Shown piece by piece: positions 33,001 through 40,864 of a DNA stretch of 64,000 nt. A model generated the notes under the pieces. That model saw only the letters and a list, made by a program, of their open reading frames with translations. It made no database searches and was not told the origin of the DNA. The stretch lies in NCBI RefSeq assembly GCF_018408705.1, contig NZ_AP023420.1:806001-870000 (forward strand), given 5' to 3'. The DNA comes from Pusillibacter faecalis. Its GTDB lineage: Bacteria; Bacillota; Clostridia; Oscillospirales; Oscillospiraceae. A program made the position numbers and the translations under genes. Each line of letters begins with the position of its first letter. Positions within the stretch are counted from its first letter, which is position 1.

Positions 33001-33049
33001 GCGCCATTAATATGGCAAGCAAAAAGCTGCATACCCTTGTTTTCTTCAT
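30005..33049 (-). CDS. N-terminal half of the split SLH surface protein
   Basis: A 1014-codon frame starting at ATG 33049 after AAGGAGGG, with a Sec signal peptide (MKKTRVCSFLLAILMALSLLPVPSLAA). The exported part is beta-rich, with a fibronectin type III-like stretch near residues 270-340 and an InlB B-repeat near 845-915 (IKFDLNGGG ... GYVFQGWYTDTSC ... LYAKW), ending GGSN at a TAA. Without the SLH modules in the next frame, the product would be secreted but not anchored. The full frame with the stop ignored is about 1523 residues. This may be a nonsense pseudogene, a phase-variable mutation, or a readthrough case. Confidence 0.8.
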   Translation of the reverse strand: MKKTRVCSFLLAILMALSLLPVPSLAANNDSNTTVKIVSFADGEETGLRDSELLVAKVEGYSGDATKLTYKWYNEAYSSQGGGTQYLYMFNAQNMVTATERRCTSGQTMSGVGFMYASLSSYQNNYRTQNSSIKVEVYNGNQLLGQATYDGFINGDLGLDLKADAIGLFMGESVMARDLFGQMGVTHITCANSSVTSATLGGEADTYISATQRRVQSGGKYVTDYEITGVSAGKATITLNVSKTSNCAFHAGQTTDAEVAVYVFEKPTWTSTASEITLGNTKQGYTYTIGGQSYEASHDNAEITFTGLESNTSYQIIVSAPYGEGKTAYAYVPATTKPLTRVSVTTLLDWEPTTLTDINKLDGSGLPKSLTLKPVDGGAAVPLTYNPDGHEDMYVGYAYQGTYNLCDERGNILSTSPIVIANDVSGGVNHNFLSFFSVTTKVGDEEVGKIPYLAGSMVLAPAAPDNDLLPEDTAFSEWKITTGKQEDVDAGKTYQPGDHVIANIQQPIVLEARTVNALKIKVDVRINYQAPDNLQVGSEAGHDINYAQNNDATVILWRSWNDNGTTRYEEVARKYCSSGEIVMDAENSDEPDYTEYTDLAFIGLPAENPQGQEYTYSVTLGAKPNYSATVESMQTLPEDIDCGFDATLDFAPICFDLAFGVKVPEELQGTLDAVDLKITYWDGAKGEVIIQHKTAGVTLTVPRGLYPDSDGYITLNSTYPVWKFDTSNNNSPYWYGLEIQGYRLKDEDGVTYSIVAGNDTPVSIVDAESTIKVSSTGITQYDEDATDGTQQSAKLIATLQGKPTTIKFDLNGGGRNNASMEDQTAYFMPDQKNLIPGSDQIKEGYVFQGWYTDTSCTQEAPAEGTMLYDKDNNDQLTLYAKWAKPVSFNGTVTATHLYNGAQADPSDWLKTATVLLQRRVYLADQPDRDSEDGWETCVTTPVELTTEGSATVGDVSVATNRGNYKFENMPSASPLSPYEYRVRVVAQNYDSDPKYTSDGGIDEGVVAPVTGGSN

Positions 33050-33383
33050 ACAGTTCCCTCCTTTTTTTCACCCCCGGGCCATGGGCCGGGGCAGTAAATG
33101 ATATATTAAGCCTCTCCCGCGCCGGCCAAGGGGCAGGGATGGGCATTGCTTTCCCGCTATGGGGCCTGGGGCTTTCCGCCGGCGCCTTGCGGGCCTGATG
33201 CCAGCGCCCCCCGCTGCCGCTCATCTGTCCGTGATGCTTCCAACAGCATAATAAGTAATGACTTACTCACCTCTATTACAAAAAAATAGGCGCCTCCAGC
33301 GCGATGAGATCAGAGGGAAATCCATGTTCTATTGTCATAGAACATGGGCAAAGAGTACTCTTTGCGGCCCGGGAGCGGCTCCA
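33050..33383 (-). promoter_or_regulatory. Upstream region of the SLH gene and 3' end of tetR
   Basis: Two back-to-back perfect palindromes lie just after the tetR stop: CCATGTTCTA-TTGTCA-TAGAACATGG at 33322-33347 and GCAAAGAGT-ACTCTTTGC at 33348-33365. An AGTAA-TGAC-TTACT repeat at 33254-33267 looks like a TetR-type operator and would sit in the leader or promoter of the SLH gene. The rest of the stretch shows no gene. Confidence 0.4.
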
Positions 33384-33989
33384 TCATTGGAGCAGTCCAA
33401 ACAGGCCGCCGGAGATCAATTCCCAGATGTTCTCGCGGCTCTCCTCCGTGTCAGGCAGCTCCCCGCGGATCACCCGCTTGGCAAAAATGCCGGTTACATC
33501 CAAAATATAGGTCCACAGATGGTCGGGGCTGGTCTTATCATAAATATGAAACTGCGCATTGAAAGCCATAAATACCTTGACAAAGCCCTGAAAATAGGTA
33601 TCCTTCACCTGCTGGTCAGCCTCCATGATCTGGCGGATATAGCGGGAATCCCGGTACTCAAAATAATAGATGGTCCGGTAGCTATTTTGCACCAGGAAAG
33701 AGAAGTAGGTCATCCACATGGCGCGGACTGCCTCATAAATCTCCTGGGGTGCCTGCAGCGGCGGGATCTCCATTTTGTCGAACAGCGCCGCGATTTGCCG
33801 GTGTACCGTTTCAAAGCAAAGATATAGAAGCTTTTCCTTTGTTTCGAAATGCTTATAAATCAATGCCTCGCTCACACCCGCCAAGTTCGTGACCTTTTTC
33901 ATGGAAAACGCCGGAAGCCCATTCTCGGCAACAACCCGCATTGTTGCGTCTATCAAGTCATATTTCCGATTTTTCTCTTCCCATTCCAC
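33384..33989 (-). CDS. TetR/AcrR family regulator
   Basis: A 201-residue repressor. The HTH is IDATMRVVAENGLPAFSMKKVTNLAGVSEALIYKHFETKEKLL, the typical TetR N-terminal fold, followed by a helical ligand-binding domain with YFSFLVQNSYRTIYYFEYRDSRYI. It starts at GTG 33989. A TTGCTT-N17-TATAAT promoter lies at 34064-34036 on the same strand. The SLH gene comes next on the same strand after 330 bp, so it is a plausible target. The ligand is unknown. Confidence 0.85.
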   Translation of the reverse strand: MEWEEKNRKYDLIDATMRVVAENGLPAFSMKKVTNLAGVSEALIYKHFETKEKLLYLCFETVHRQIAALFDKMEIPPLQAPQEIYEAVRAMWMTYFSFLVQNSYRTIYYFEYRDSRYIRQIMEADQQVKDTYFQGFVKVFMAFNAQFHIYDKTSPDHLWTYILDVTGIFAKRVIRGELPDTEESRENIWELISGGLFGLLQ

Positions 33990-34035
33990 AATGCATCCAA
34001 CATCTCAACTAAAATGTATTCAGTATTTCAATTAA

Positions 34036-34064
34036 ATTATATACCAAGCTCCATAAAAAAGCAA
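34036..34064 (-). promoter_or_regulatory. Promoter of tetR
   Basis: TTGCTT, 17 bp, TATAAT on the minus strand. Confidence 0.65.
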
Positions 34065-34161
34065 CCCTGGATTTTCAGCAGGCGTACCGGATTGCCCCCA
34101 CATTATCCGAAAAAGCGCCTGTTTTGGGGCGGCGCACAACGAGCAAGCTTGGCAAGTGTGT

Positions 34162-34386
34162 TCATACTTTCATTGCTTGCTGGTCAACTTCGGTCAGATA
34201 GTCGTTCAGCTTGCCGCCCAGCAGCAGGCCGGTGTAGACCGCTTTACGATGTGTTTTAATGTACCGCAGATGCCGCTAGCCCCATATGCCGATAGACGCA
34301 AGTTCGGGAGCGGCGAAGTCTGGCAGAAAATAGTCATCCTCTTAGCAGCAAGTTCCAAATATTTGCTCAAATGTAGACTTTCTCAT
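34162..34386 (-). pseudogene. TnpV transposon protein relic
   Basis: Read from ATG 34386 the frame is MRKSTFEQIFGTCC, stop, EDDYFLPDF...SIGIWG, stop, RHLRYIKTHRKAVYTGLLL then GGKLNDYLTEVDQQAM and a final stop. This is the pattern of TnpV, an accessory protein of clostridial conjugative transposons (usual HRxxLYNxLLxxGKLNxxLxxIDxQA). It has two internal stops and lacks the C-terminal half, so it is dead. The remaining flanks (33990-34161, 34387-34451) hold no gene that I can support. Confidence 0.7.
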
Positions 34387-34451
34387 AATGTTTTCCCCAA
34401 ATAGCTCGAATTTCTCTGCAATTCAATCACTTCTTGCTGGCTTAACAAATA

Positions 34452-34490
34452 GTTTTGGTAGGAACTTCTTTACGAAGTTCCTACCAAAAC
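34452..34490. repeat. Perfect 17-bp inverted repeat beside the TnpV relic
   Basis: GTTTTGGTAGGAACTTC and its complement GAAGTTCCTACCAAAAC around TTTAC, just after cysK on its strand. T runs are absent on the cysK side, but the plus-strand side has GTGCCGCCTGTTTTTTT. It could be a terminator or the end of the transposon relic. Confidence 0.55.
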
Positions 34491-34505
34491 GTGCCGCCTG
34501 TTTTT

Positions 34506-35438
34506 TTAGTCTGAGAAAAGAGGAGTAGAGAGATAGCGGTCGCCGGTGTCCGGCAGCAGCGTGACAATCGTCTTGCCCCGGTTTTCCGGGCGCTTGGCCA
34601 GCTCTACGGCGGCCCAGAGCGCCGCGCCGGAGGAGATCCCTACCAGCACGCCCTCCCGCCGGCCCACCTGTCGGCCGGCTGCAAAGGCATCCTCGCTCTT
34701 AACCGGGATGATCTCATCGTAAACGCCGGTATCCAGCACTTCTGGTACAAAACCGGCGCCAATCCCCTGAATCTTGTGGGGCCCTGGCTTTCCTCCGCTG
34801 AGAACAGGAGAGTCCGCCGGCTCCACCGCTACAATTCGAATCTCCGGGTTTTGCTCCTTCAAATACCGGCCCACACCGGTGACTGTTCCGCCAGTGCCCA
34901 CGCCGGCCACAAAGATATCCACCGTTCCATCAGTATCCCGCCAGATCTCCGGTCCGGTGGTGGTGTAGTGAGCCTGTGCGTTGGCAGGGTTTACAAACTG
35001 GCCGGGGATAAAACTGTCCGGCGTCTCCTTGGCAAGTTCCTCCGCCTTAGCAATGGCCCCCTTCATGCCCTGAGCGCCATCAGTCAATACCAGCTCCGCA
35101 CCGTATGCCTTCATGAGCTGCCGCCGTTCCACACTCATCGTCTCCGGCATCACAATGATGATCCGGTAGCCCCGAGCCGCCGCCACAGAGGCCAGCCCAA
35201 TCCCGGTATTCCCGGAGGTGGGCTCAATGATCACAGAGGTAGGCTTCAATACGCCCCTGGCCTCCGCATCATCCAGCATCGCCTTGGCCACCCGGTCCTT
35301 GACACTGCCGGCCGGATTGAAATACTCCAGCTTTGCCAAGACTCTGGCCTCCAAATGGTAATCCTGTTCCACATGAGTCAGCTCCAGAAGTGGCGTCCCC
35401 CCGGTCAGCTGATCCGCAGATGTGTAAATATGGCTCAT
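34506..35438 (-). CDS. cysK: Cysteine synthase A (O-acetylserine sulfhydrylase)
   Basis: A 310-residue PLP enzyme that makes L-cysteine from O-acetylserine and sulfide. The PLP lysine lies in [15 protein letters not shown] (residue about 47); [11 protein letters not shown] is the substrate-binding TSGNT loop; [13 protein letters not shown] holds the PLP phosphate; [11 protein letters not shown] closes the site. Length and motifs match CysK. A perfect promoter (TTGACA-N17-TATAAT at 35559-35531) is followed by CCGATAAACCTACAGGATAAGT, a possible repressor site. Rrf2 lies upstream on the same strand and is a candidate regulator. Confidence 0.93.
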   Translation of the reverse strand: MSHIYTSADQLTGGTPLLELTHVEQDYHLEARVLAKLEYFNPAGSVKDRVAKAMLDDAEARGVLKPTSVIIEPTSGNTGIGLASVAAARGYRIIIVMPETMSVERRQLMKAYGAELVLTDGAQGMKGAIAKAEELAKETPDSFIPGQFVNPANAQAHYTTTGPEIWRDTDGTVDIFVAGVGTGGTVTGVGRYLKEQNPEIRIVAVEPADSPVLSGGKPGPHKIQGIGAGFVPEVLDTGVYDEIIPVKSEDAFAAGRQVGRREGVLVGISSGAALWAAVELAKRPENRGKTIVTLLPDTGDRYLSTPLFSD

Positions 35439-35530
35439 AGCAGGTCCTCCTTCTACATAGTTGCTCCCAGCGGGCCGTTGGGGGCAGATTCCCGTTTTAT
35501 ATTACCAACTTATCCTGTAGGTTTATCGGA

Positions 35531-35559
35531 ATTATAGTACGATTTCCTGTTCCTGTCAA
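35531..35559 (-). promoter_or_regulatory. Promoter of cysK
   Basis: TTGACA, 17 bp, TATAAT, a consensus promoter on the minus strand. The 336-bp interval between the rrf2 gene and cysK (35439-35774) otherwise holds no gene. Confidence 0.75.
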
Positions 35560-35774
35560 GAGTCTCCTGCAATCTTTTTTGTTTCACCGCAAAATCTGGA
35601 TTTCCCATATGGCCCGCCGTATAGCCCACGAGTCCAGAAAATACTCCGGCAAACATGTGTCAACAAGATGTGAGGCACTATGGAGGGTATCCGATCAAAA
35701 ACAGGCTCTTTTCCAGACCACAGCCTGAATATGCAGCATTCCGCAGTTCTGCCAAATGGCCCCATAGTTCTTGC

Positions 35775-36200
35775 TTAAATCATATAGTCGCCGCCCTGGC
35801 TAGGGCCCATCAGGTCCGCCAAAGTAATTCCATCAAAAAAGTTCTGGATCAGTGCATCCAATTTTCTCCACATCGGCAGCGTCCGGCACTCCGCCATACG
35901 GCAACAGGACTCCGCCCGGTCTTCCAGGCATGCCACCGGTGCAAGGCTCCCCTCTGTCAGCCTCAGAATCTCTCCCACGGTGTAAGTCTCCGGTGCCCGG
36001 GTCAGCCGGTACCCGCCGCCCTTGCCCCGCACGCCTGTCAGCAGGTTTTCCCGCACCAGAGCCTTCAAAATACTCTCCAAATATTTTTCTGAAATTCCCT
36101 GTCGCTGCGCAATCGCCTTCAGCGGGATATACTCCCCAGTCTGATGCTCCGCCAGATCAATCATCACTCGCAGAGCGTAGCGTCCCTTTGTGGAAATCAT
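35775..36200 (-). CDS. Rrf2/IscR-like regulator
   Basis: A 141-residue Rrf2 family regulator. MISTKGRYALRVMIDLAEH then the winged HTH GISEKYLESILKALVRENLLTGVRGKGGGYRLTR are family marks. Four Cys at 91, 99, 100 and 105 sit where IscR binds its [2Fe-2S] cluster (92, 98, 104), so it may sense iron-sulfur status. The next gene on the strand is cysK. No iscS or iscU lies close. ATG 36200 is nine bases after AAGGTG; a GTG earlier in frame lacks a site. Confidence 0.88.
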   Translation of the reverse strand: MISTKGRYALRVMIDLAEHQTGEYIPLKAIAQRQGISEKYLESILKALVRENLLTGVRGKGGGYRLTRAPETYTVGEILRLTEGSLAPVACLEDRAESCCRMAECRTLPMWRKLDALIQNFFDGITLADLMGPSQGGDYMI

Positions 36201-36399
36201 CACAGCCGTCACCTTCTTCTGCTGAGATTTGTTTGAGAGTTATTATATGTCCCCACCTTTCTTTTGTCCAGAGCTAAGCGCCGTCCTGACCGCTCCTCCC
36301 AGGCGTTTTCCGAAGGATTCTGGGGGTTCCTGACCCAGATAAAAAGTTTTTTCCTAGAAGATCAAAGAATTTTCTATCGTTTTTTCACTTTCTTCACGG

Positions 36400-36450
36400 T
36401 AAAATAGGGACGAGTTCAGATGTGAGTCTGCTCTGGTATGCCAGAGCGTC
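36400..36450 (+). promoter_or_regulatory. Weak promoter region of the mgl operon
   Basis: TAAAAT at 36400-36405 is a possible -10 without a matching -35, followed by a hairpin GCTCTGG/CCAGAGC near 36434-36451. A weak promoter fits dependence on an activator such as the YesN protein at 40865, an inference. Confidence 0.35.
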
Positions 36451-36487
36451 CCATCCGAAACAATATTTTGAAGGAGGAACAAATTTA

Positions 36488-37639
36488 ATGAAGAAGTTTC
36501 TTGCACTGATCCTGGCTTTGGTCATGAGCCTGTCTCTAGTCGCCTGCGGCGGAGATGATGCCCAGACCGATGACTCTGCCACAACAGACGATACCACCAC
36601 TGCCAGCGACCTAAACGTGGGTGTCTTCTATTACACCTTTGCCGATGCGTACATCACCACCGTCCGCACCGCTCTGGATGAGAAGCTGACCGCTGCCGGC
36701 ATCAAGTATCAGGACTATGACGGCAACAACAACCAGGCCACCCAGCTGGACCAGATCAACACCGCCATCACTGACGGCGCCAACCTGCTGATCGTCAACA
36801 TTGTGGAGACCTCCTCTCCCGATTCCGCCCAGCAGGCCTGCGATGCCGCCAAGAATGCCGGCATCCCCATCATCTTCTTCAATCGTGAGGTCGATGACGC
36901 CGTGGTCAGCAGCTATGAGAACTGCGCCTTTGTCGGCACCGATGCTCCCGAGGCTGGCCACATGCAGGGCGAGATGATTGGTGACTACCTGCTGGAGAAC
37001 TACGATGCTGTTGACCTCAACGGCGACGGCACCATCTCCTATGTCATGTTCAAGGGTCAGGAGGGCAACGCTGAGGCCGAGTACCGCACTCAGTTTGCGG
37101 TGGAGGATGCCAACGCCATCCTGACTGAGGCCGGCAAACCCGAGCTGAGCTTCTATAACGCCGGCAACGCCGACAAGTTCCTGGTGGACCAGACCGGTGC
37201 TTGGTCCGCACAGGCCGCTACCGACTATATGACCACCATCCTGGCTGAGTACAGCGAGGCCAACAACAACATGGTGGAGCTGGTCATCGCGAACAATGAC
37301 AACATGGCCGAGGGCGCCATTGCCGCTTTGCAGGCCGCCGGCTACAACCTGGGCAACGACGAGGAGGGCAAGCCCACCTCCACCGTGATCCCCGTCTATG
37401 GTGTTGACGCTCTGGATTCCGCCGTGGAAAAGATTCAGAATGGTCAGATGACTGGTACCGTCAAGCAGGACGGCGAGGGCATGGCCACCACCATCATGGC
37501 TCTGGTTTCCAACGTGGACGGCGATGCCGCTTTGATGAACGGCATTGACGAGGCAAATGGCTACAACGTCGATAAGAACGAGGATGGTACTGTAAAGGTT
37601 GCCAAGATCCGCGTTCCTTACGCCAAGGTTACAGCCTGA
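36488..37639 (+). CDS. mglB: Galactose/methyl-galactoside ABC transporter binding lipoprotein
   Basis: A 383-residue lipoprotein. The signal peptide ends LSLVACGG, then a Thr/Asp linker, then an MglB-type periplasmic sugar fold: VGVFYYTFADAYITTVRTAL, NLLIVNIVETSSPDSAQQ, NREVDDAVV, and the calcium loop DLNGDGTISYVMFKGQ that MglB and other galactose-binding proteins carry. Followed by NNDNMAEGAIAAL. The start ATG 36488 follows AAGGAGG and the downstream mglAC pair and gal genes support galactose. Binds D-galactose or glucose and passes it to MglC. Confidence 0.92.
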   Translation: MKKFLALILALVMSLSLVACGGDDAQTDDSATTDDTTTASDLNVGVFYYTFADAYITTVRTALDEKLTAAGIKYQDYDGNNNQATQLDQINTAITDGANLLIVNIVETSSPDSAQQACDAAKNAGIPIIFFNREVDDAVVSSYENCAFVGTDAPEAGHMQGEMIGDYLLENYDAVDLNGDGTISYVMFKGQEGNAEAEYRTQFAVEDANAILTEAGKPELSFYNAGNADKFLVDQTGAWSAQAATDYMTTILAEYSEANNNMVELVIANNDNMAEGAIAALQAAGYNLGNDEEGKPTSTVIPVYGVDALDSAVEKIQNGQMTGTVKQDGEGMATTIMALVSNVDGDAALMNGIDEANGYNVDKNEDGTVKVAKIRVPYAKVTA

Positions 37640-37675
37640 TTGCCGCGGTACTCTCTGCCCCAACGTATACAAGGA

Positions 37676-37800
37676 GGCGGGGCTGTCTGCTTGACAGCCC
37701 CGCTCCCTGTGTGAATCTCCCTGTTGGGCCGCGTACCTTTGCGCCCTTTCTCTTTGGAGTCTCTGCCTGAGTTCCGTCTTTGGACGGTGCTCAGGCAGAA
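37676..37800 (+). repeat. Two hairpins between mglB and mglA
   Basis: GCGGGGCTGTC/GACAGCCCCGC at about 37677-37703 and CTGCCTGAG/CTCAGGCAG at about 37762-37799. Neither has a T tract. As after livJ, they could stabilise the binding-protein message. Confidence 0.6.
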
Positions 37801-37829
37801 ACCCCAAAACGCGCAAAGGAGGAGATATT

Positions 37830-39329
37830 ATGGATCAGCCGGCATTGCTGGAAATGCGAGGCATCACCAAGGAATTTCCAGGCGTCAAGGCACTGGACGG
37901 CGTGAATCTCACTGTCCGGGCCGGTACTGTCCACGCCCTGATGGGAGAGAACGGCGCGGGCAAATCCACTCTGATGAAGTGCCTTTTCGGCATTTACGCC
38001 AAGGACAGCGGCACCATCACCCTGGATGGCAAAGAGGTCAGCTTCAAAAGCTCCAAGGAGGCACTGGAAAATGGCGTCGCCATGGTTCACCAGGAGCTAA
38101 ACCAGGCCCTGACCCGCTCCGTCACGGACAATCTGTGGCTGGGTCGCTACCCCAAGGTGGGCGGCATCATGGTCAGCGAGGGCATCATGCGGCGGCGGAC
38201 TCAGGAAATTTTTGAGGAGCTTGACGTACATGTGGACCCCAGAGCCATCATGTCCACGCTTCCAGTCAGCCAGCGGCAGATGGTGGAGATTGCCAAGGCC
38301 GTCAGCTATGACTCCAAGGTGATCGTATTTGACGAGCCCACCTCGTCTTTGACCGAGGTGGAGGTGGAGCATCTGTTCCGCATTATCAATATGCTGCGCA
38401 GCAAGGGCTGCGGCATTATTTACATCAGCCATAAGATGGAGGAAATTCTCCGCATCAGCGACGATGTCACCATCATGCGGGACGGTCAGTGGGTAGCCAC
38501 CCGCCCTGCCAAGGAATTGACCATGGATGAGATCATCCGTCTGATGGTGGGCCGGGAGCTGACCAACCGCTTTCCCCCCAAGGACAATGTTCCAGGCGAT
38601 GTGATTTTGGAGGTGGAGAACCTCTCCGGCAAGTACACTCGCCTGCAAGAGGCCAGCTTTCAGCTGCACAAGGGCGAGATTCTAGGCATCGCCGGATTGG
38701 ATGGCTCCGGCCGCACAGAGGTGCTGGAGAACCTGTTTGGAGCTATGACCAAGGGCAGTGGAACCATTCGTCTCCACGGCAGGGAAATCCGCAACCGCAC
38801 TCCCCGTGAGTCCATCAAAAACGGCTTTGCCCTGCTGACGGAAGAGCGCCGTGCCACCGGCATCTTCGGCATCCGTGATATCCGGGACAACACTGTGATC
38901 TCCAATCTGAAGAATTATCTCATGGGCGGTATCTGCTTGAGTGATAAGAAAATGAAGGCGGACACCGACTGGGCAATTCAGGCCATGCGGATCAAGACCC
39001 CCAGCCAGTCCACCCAGATCCGTTCTCTCTCCGGCGGCAATCAGCAAAAGGTCATCATTGGCCGATGGCTATTGACCAAACCGGAGGTGCTGCTGCTGGA
39101 CGAGCCCACCCGCGGTATTGACGTAGGCGCGAAATATGAAATTTACCAGTTGATTATTGAGCTTGCCAAAGAGGGCAAGGGCGTGATCATGGTTTCCTCG
39201 GAAATGCCGGAACTGTTGGGGGTATGCGACCGCATTCTGGTCATGTCCGGCGGCCGTCTGGCCGGCGAGGTAGATGCAAAGGCCACCAGCCAGGAGGAAA
39301 TTCTCACCCTGGCGGCGAAATATGTGTAA
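37830..39329 (+). CDS. mglA: Galactose/methyl-galactoside ABC transporter ATPase
   Basis: A 499-residue double ATPase of the CUT2/MglA-RbsA class. First domain: Walker [10 protein letters not shown] near 40, signature [11 protein letters not shown], Walker [13 protein letters not shown]. Second domain: degenerate Walker [10 protein letters not shown] (no Lys, as normal for MglA), signature LSGGNQQKV, Walker [14 protein letters not shown]. The ribosome binding site is AAGGAGGAG. It follows mglB and precedes mglC by 15 bp. Confidence 0.93.
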   Translation: MDQPALLEMRGITKEFPGVKALDGVNLTVRAGTVHALMGENGAGKSTLMKCLFGIYAKDSGTITLDGKEVSFKSSKEALENGVAMVHQELNQALTRSVTDNLWLGRYPKVGGIMVSEGIMRRRTQEIFEELDVHVDPRAIMSTLPVSQRQMVEIAKAVSYDSKVIVFDEPTSSLTEVEVEHLFRIINMLRSKGCGIIYISHKMEEILRISDDVTIMRDGQWVATRPAKELTMDEIIRLMVGRELTNRFPPKDNVPGDVILEVENLSGKYTRLQEASFQLHKGEILGIAGLDGSGRTEVLENLFGAMTKGSGTIRLHGREIRNRTPRESIKNGFALLTEERRATGIFGIRDIRDNTVISNLKNYLMGGICLSDKKMKADTDWAIQAMRIKTPSQSTQIRSLSGGNQQKVIIGRWLLTKPEVLLLDEPTRGIDVGAKYEIYQLIIELAKEGKGVIMVSSEMPELLGVCDRILVMSGGRLAGEVDAKATSQEEILTLAAKYV

Positions 39330-39344
39330 AGGGGGAGTTTCCTT

Positions 39345-40412
39345 ATGAGTAAAGAATCCAAGGCTTTGGAGAAAAAAGCATCGCAGGCTTGGACCAGCAA
39401 GCGCGTCTTTGACATGATTTTGAATAACGCCCTGATCATCATCATGGTCATCGCCGTCATCTACATCGCGATCCGCAACCCCAACTTCATCCGCAAGGCA
39501 TCCATTATTAATATTCTCTCTCAGACCTGTGCCTATCTGCCGGTAGCGCTGGGCATTGGCGGCTGTATTGTGCTGACCGGTACGGACCTGTCAGCTGGCC
39601 GGATTGTGGGCTTGACCGCGTGTGTCTCCGCCTCCTTGCTGCAGGCGGTAACTGCCTCCAGCAAGATGTGGCCCAATGTCACCCCACCGCCCGTTCTGTT
39701 GGTTCTGGCGCTGGCTATGGTCATCGGCGCGGCGTTTGGCGCCTTCAACGGCTTCTTCGTGGCCAAGTTCAAACTGCACCCCTTCATTGTCACACTGGCC
39801 ACACAGCTGATCGTTTATACGCTTCTCCTGCTGTATGTCAAGGCCGGCAACAACAACGGCATGGCCATCTCCGGGCTGGATGCCTCTTACAGCAGCTTTA
39901 TCACCGGCTGCCCCGACTTTATCAAAACGCTGACCGGCGGCATTGCGATTCCCAACTATGTGTGGATCGCCTTGGTGTGTACTGTGATTATGTGGTTTAT
40001 TTGGAATAAGACCACCTTCGGCAAGAACATGTTCGCCCTGGGCGCCAACGAGGAGGCCGCCCGCGTCTCCGGCGTCAACGTGTTTGCCACCACCATCATG
40101 GTCTTTGCCCTGGCCGGCGCCATGTATGCCGTCACCGGCTTCATTGAGGGTGCCCGCGTTGCCTCCAACACTGCCAACACCGGCATGAACTATGAGTCCG
40201 ACGCTATCGCGGCCTGCGTCATCGGGGGTGTCAGCTTTGTGGGCGGCATTGGTAAAATTCGCGGCATCATCATCGGCGTTTTGATGCTGCGCCTCATCTT
40301 TGTGGGCCTGACCATGATTCAAGTGCCTCAGGACCTGATTTATCTGGTCAAAGGCGGCATCATTCTGTTTGCCTGCGCGCTGGATATGCGGAAGTACCTG
40401 GTCAAGAAATGA
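39345..40412 (+). CDS. mglC: Galactose/methyl-galactoside ABC transporter permease
   Basis: A 355-residue permease with about ten helices of the CUT2 family. Seen: LPVALGIGGCIVLTGTDLSAGRIVGLTACVSA, FVAKFKLHPFIVTLATQLI, ALGANEEAARVSGVNV (coupling loop EAA-like) and IACVIGGVSFVGGIGKIRGI. Cytoplasmic membrane partner of MglA and MglB. Last gene of mglBAC; a strong terminator follows. Confidence 0.93.
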   Translation: MSKESKALEKKASQAWTSKRVFDMILNNALIIIMVIAVIYIAIRNPNFIRKASIINILSQTCAYLPVALGIGGCIVLTGTDLSAGRIVGLTACVSASLLQAVTASSKMWPNVTPPPVLLVLALAMVIGAAFGAFNGFFVAKFKLHPFIVTLATQLIVYTLLLLYVKAGNNNGMAISGLDASYSSFITGCPDFIKTLTGGIAIPNYVWIALVCTVIMWFIWNKTTFGKNMFALGANEEAARVSGVNVFATTIMVFALAGAMYAVTGFIEGARVASNTANTGMNYESDAIAACVIGGVSFVGGIGKIRGIIIGVLMLRLIFVGLTMIQVPQDLIYLVKGGIILFACALDMRKYLVKK

Positions 40413-40552
40413 GTCCCTTTTCACACGAGGGATCAGATTTCACAGCTTGTATGTATGGAAATGATTTGACCTGAATGGTGCGGGACACTCAATTCCCCGT
40501 CCACATTCCGTCTTCCTGCTGCCTGGTTTACGATTTTTTGCGCACCAAACTG

Positions 40553-40580
40553 GGGGCACGCAGCTGCGTGCCCCTTTCTT
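40553..40580 (+). terminator. Terminator of the mgl operon
   Basis: A perfect palindrome GGGGCACGCAG/CTGCGTGCCCC followed by TTTCTTTTC. Confidence 0.8.
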
Positions 40581-40593
40581 TTCTAGTGAAATA

Positions 40594-40710
40594 TGGTATA
40601 ATAGCCGCAAAGCGGCTATTATACAGGATTTTTTCTTGATATACCACAACGTTGCTTTGCACCTGTGGTATATTGCCGCAAAGCGGCTATTATACAGAAT
40701 TTTTCCATTG
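40594..40710. repeat. Nested and tandem palindromic repeat between mglC and yesN
   Basis: A unit of about 71 bp is present about 1.7 times. Each copy has GCCGC-AAA-GCGGC followed by TATTATACAG, an A/T run and ATACCACAA. The first copy has 12-base arms TATAATAGCCGC/GCGGCTATTATA (40597-40623), the second (40670-40694) diverges in two bases. Between them TATACCACA and TGTGGTATA form a third stem (about 40639-40672). The arms contain TATAAT on both strands and may act as promoters for the genes on either side. Confidence 0.65.
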
Positions 40711-40864
40711 GCATACCACAATGGGATTTTACATTGATACCGCCGCTGATACTCCCATGAAACAGGTGGTGAATATCAGTTTCTTTGTCCCGCAGGCAAA
40801 CAGGACAACACTCGCACAGCTACATCACCATAGCCATGTGCAGATATGAGGAAAGGAGCGCGCC

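Noticed and set aside
40440..40721. A 93-codon minus-strand frame in the repeat region after mglC
   Set aside because: It is composed of the palindromic repeats and terminator sequence, with no ribosome binding site or family match.
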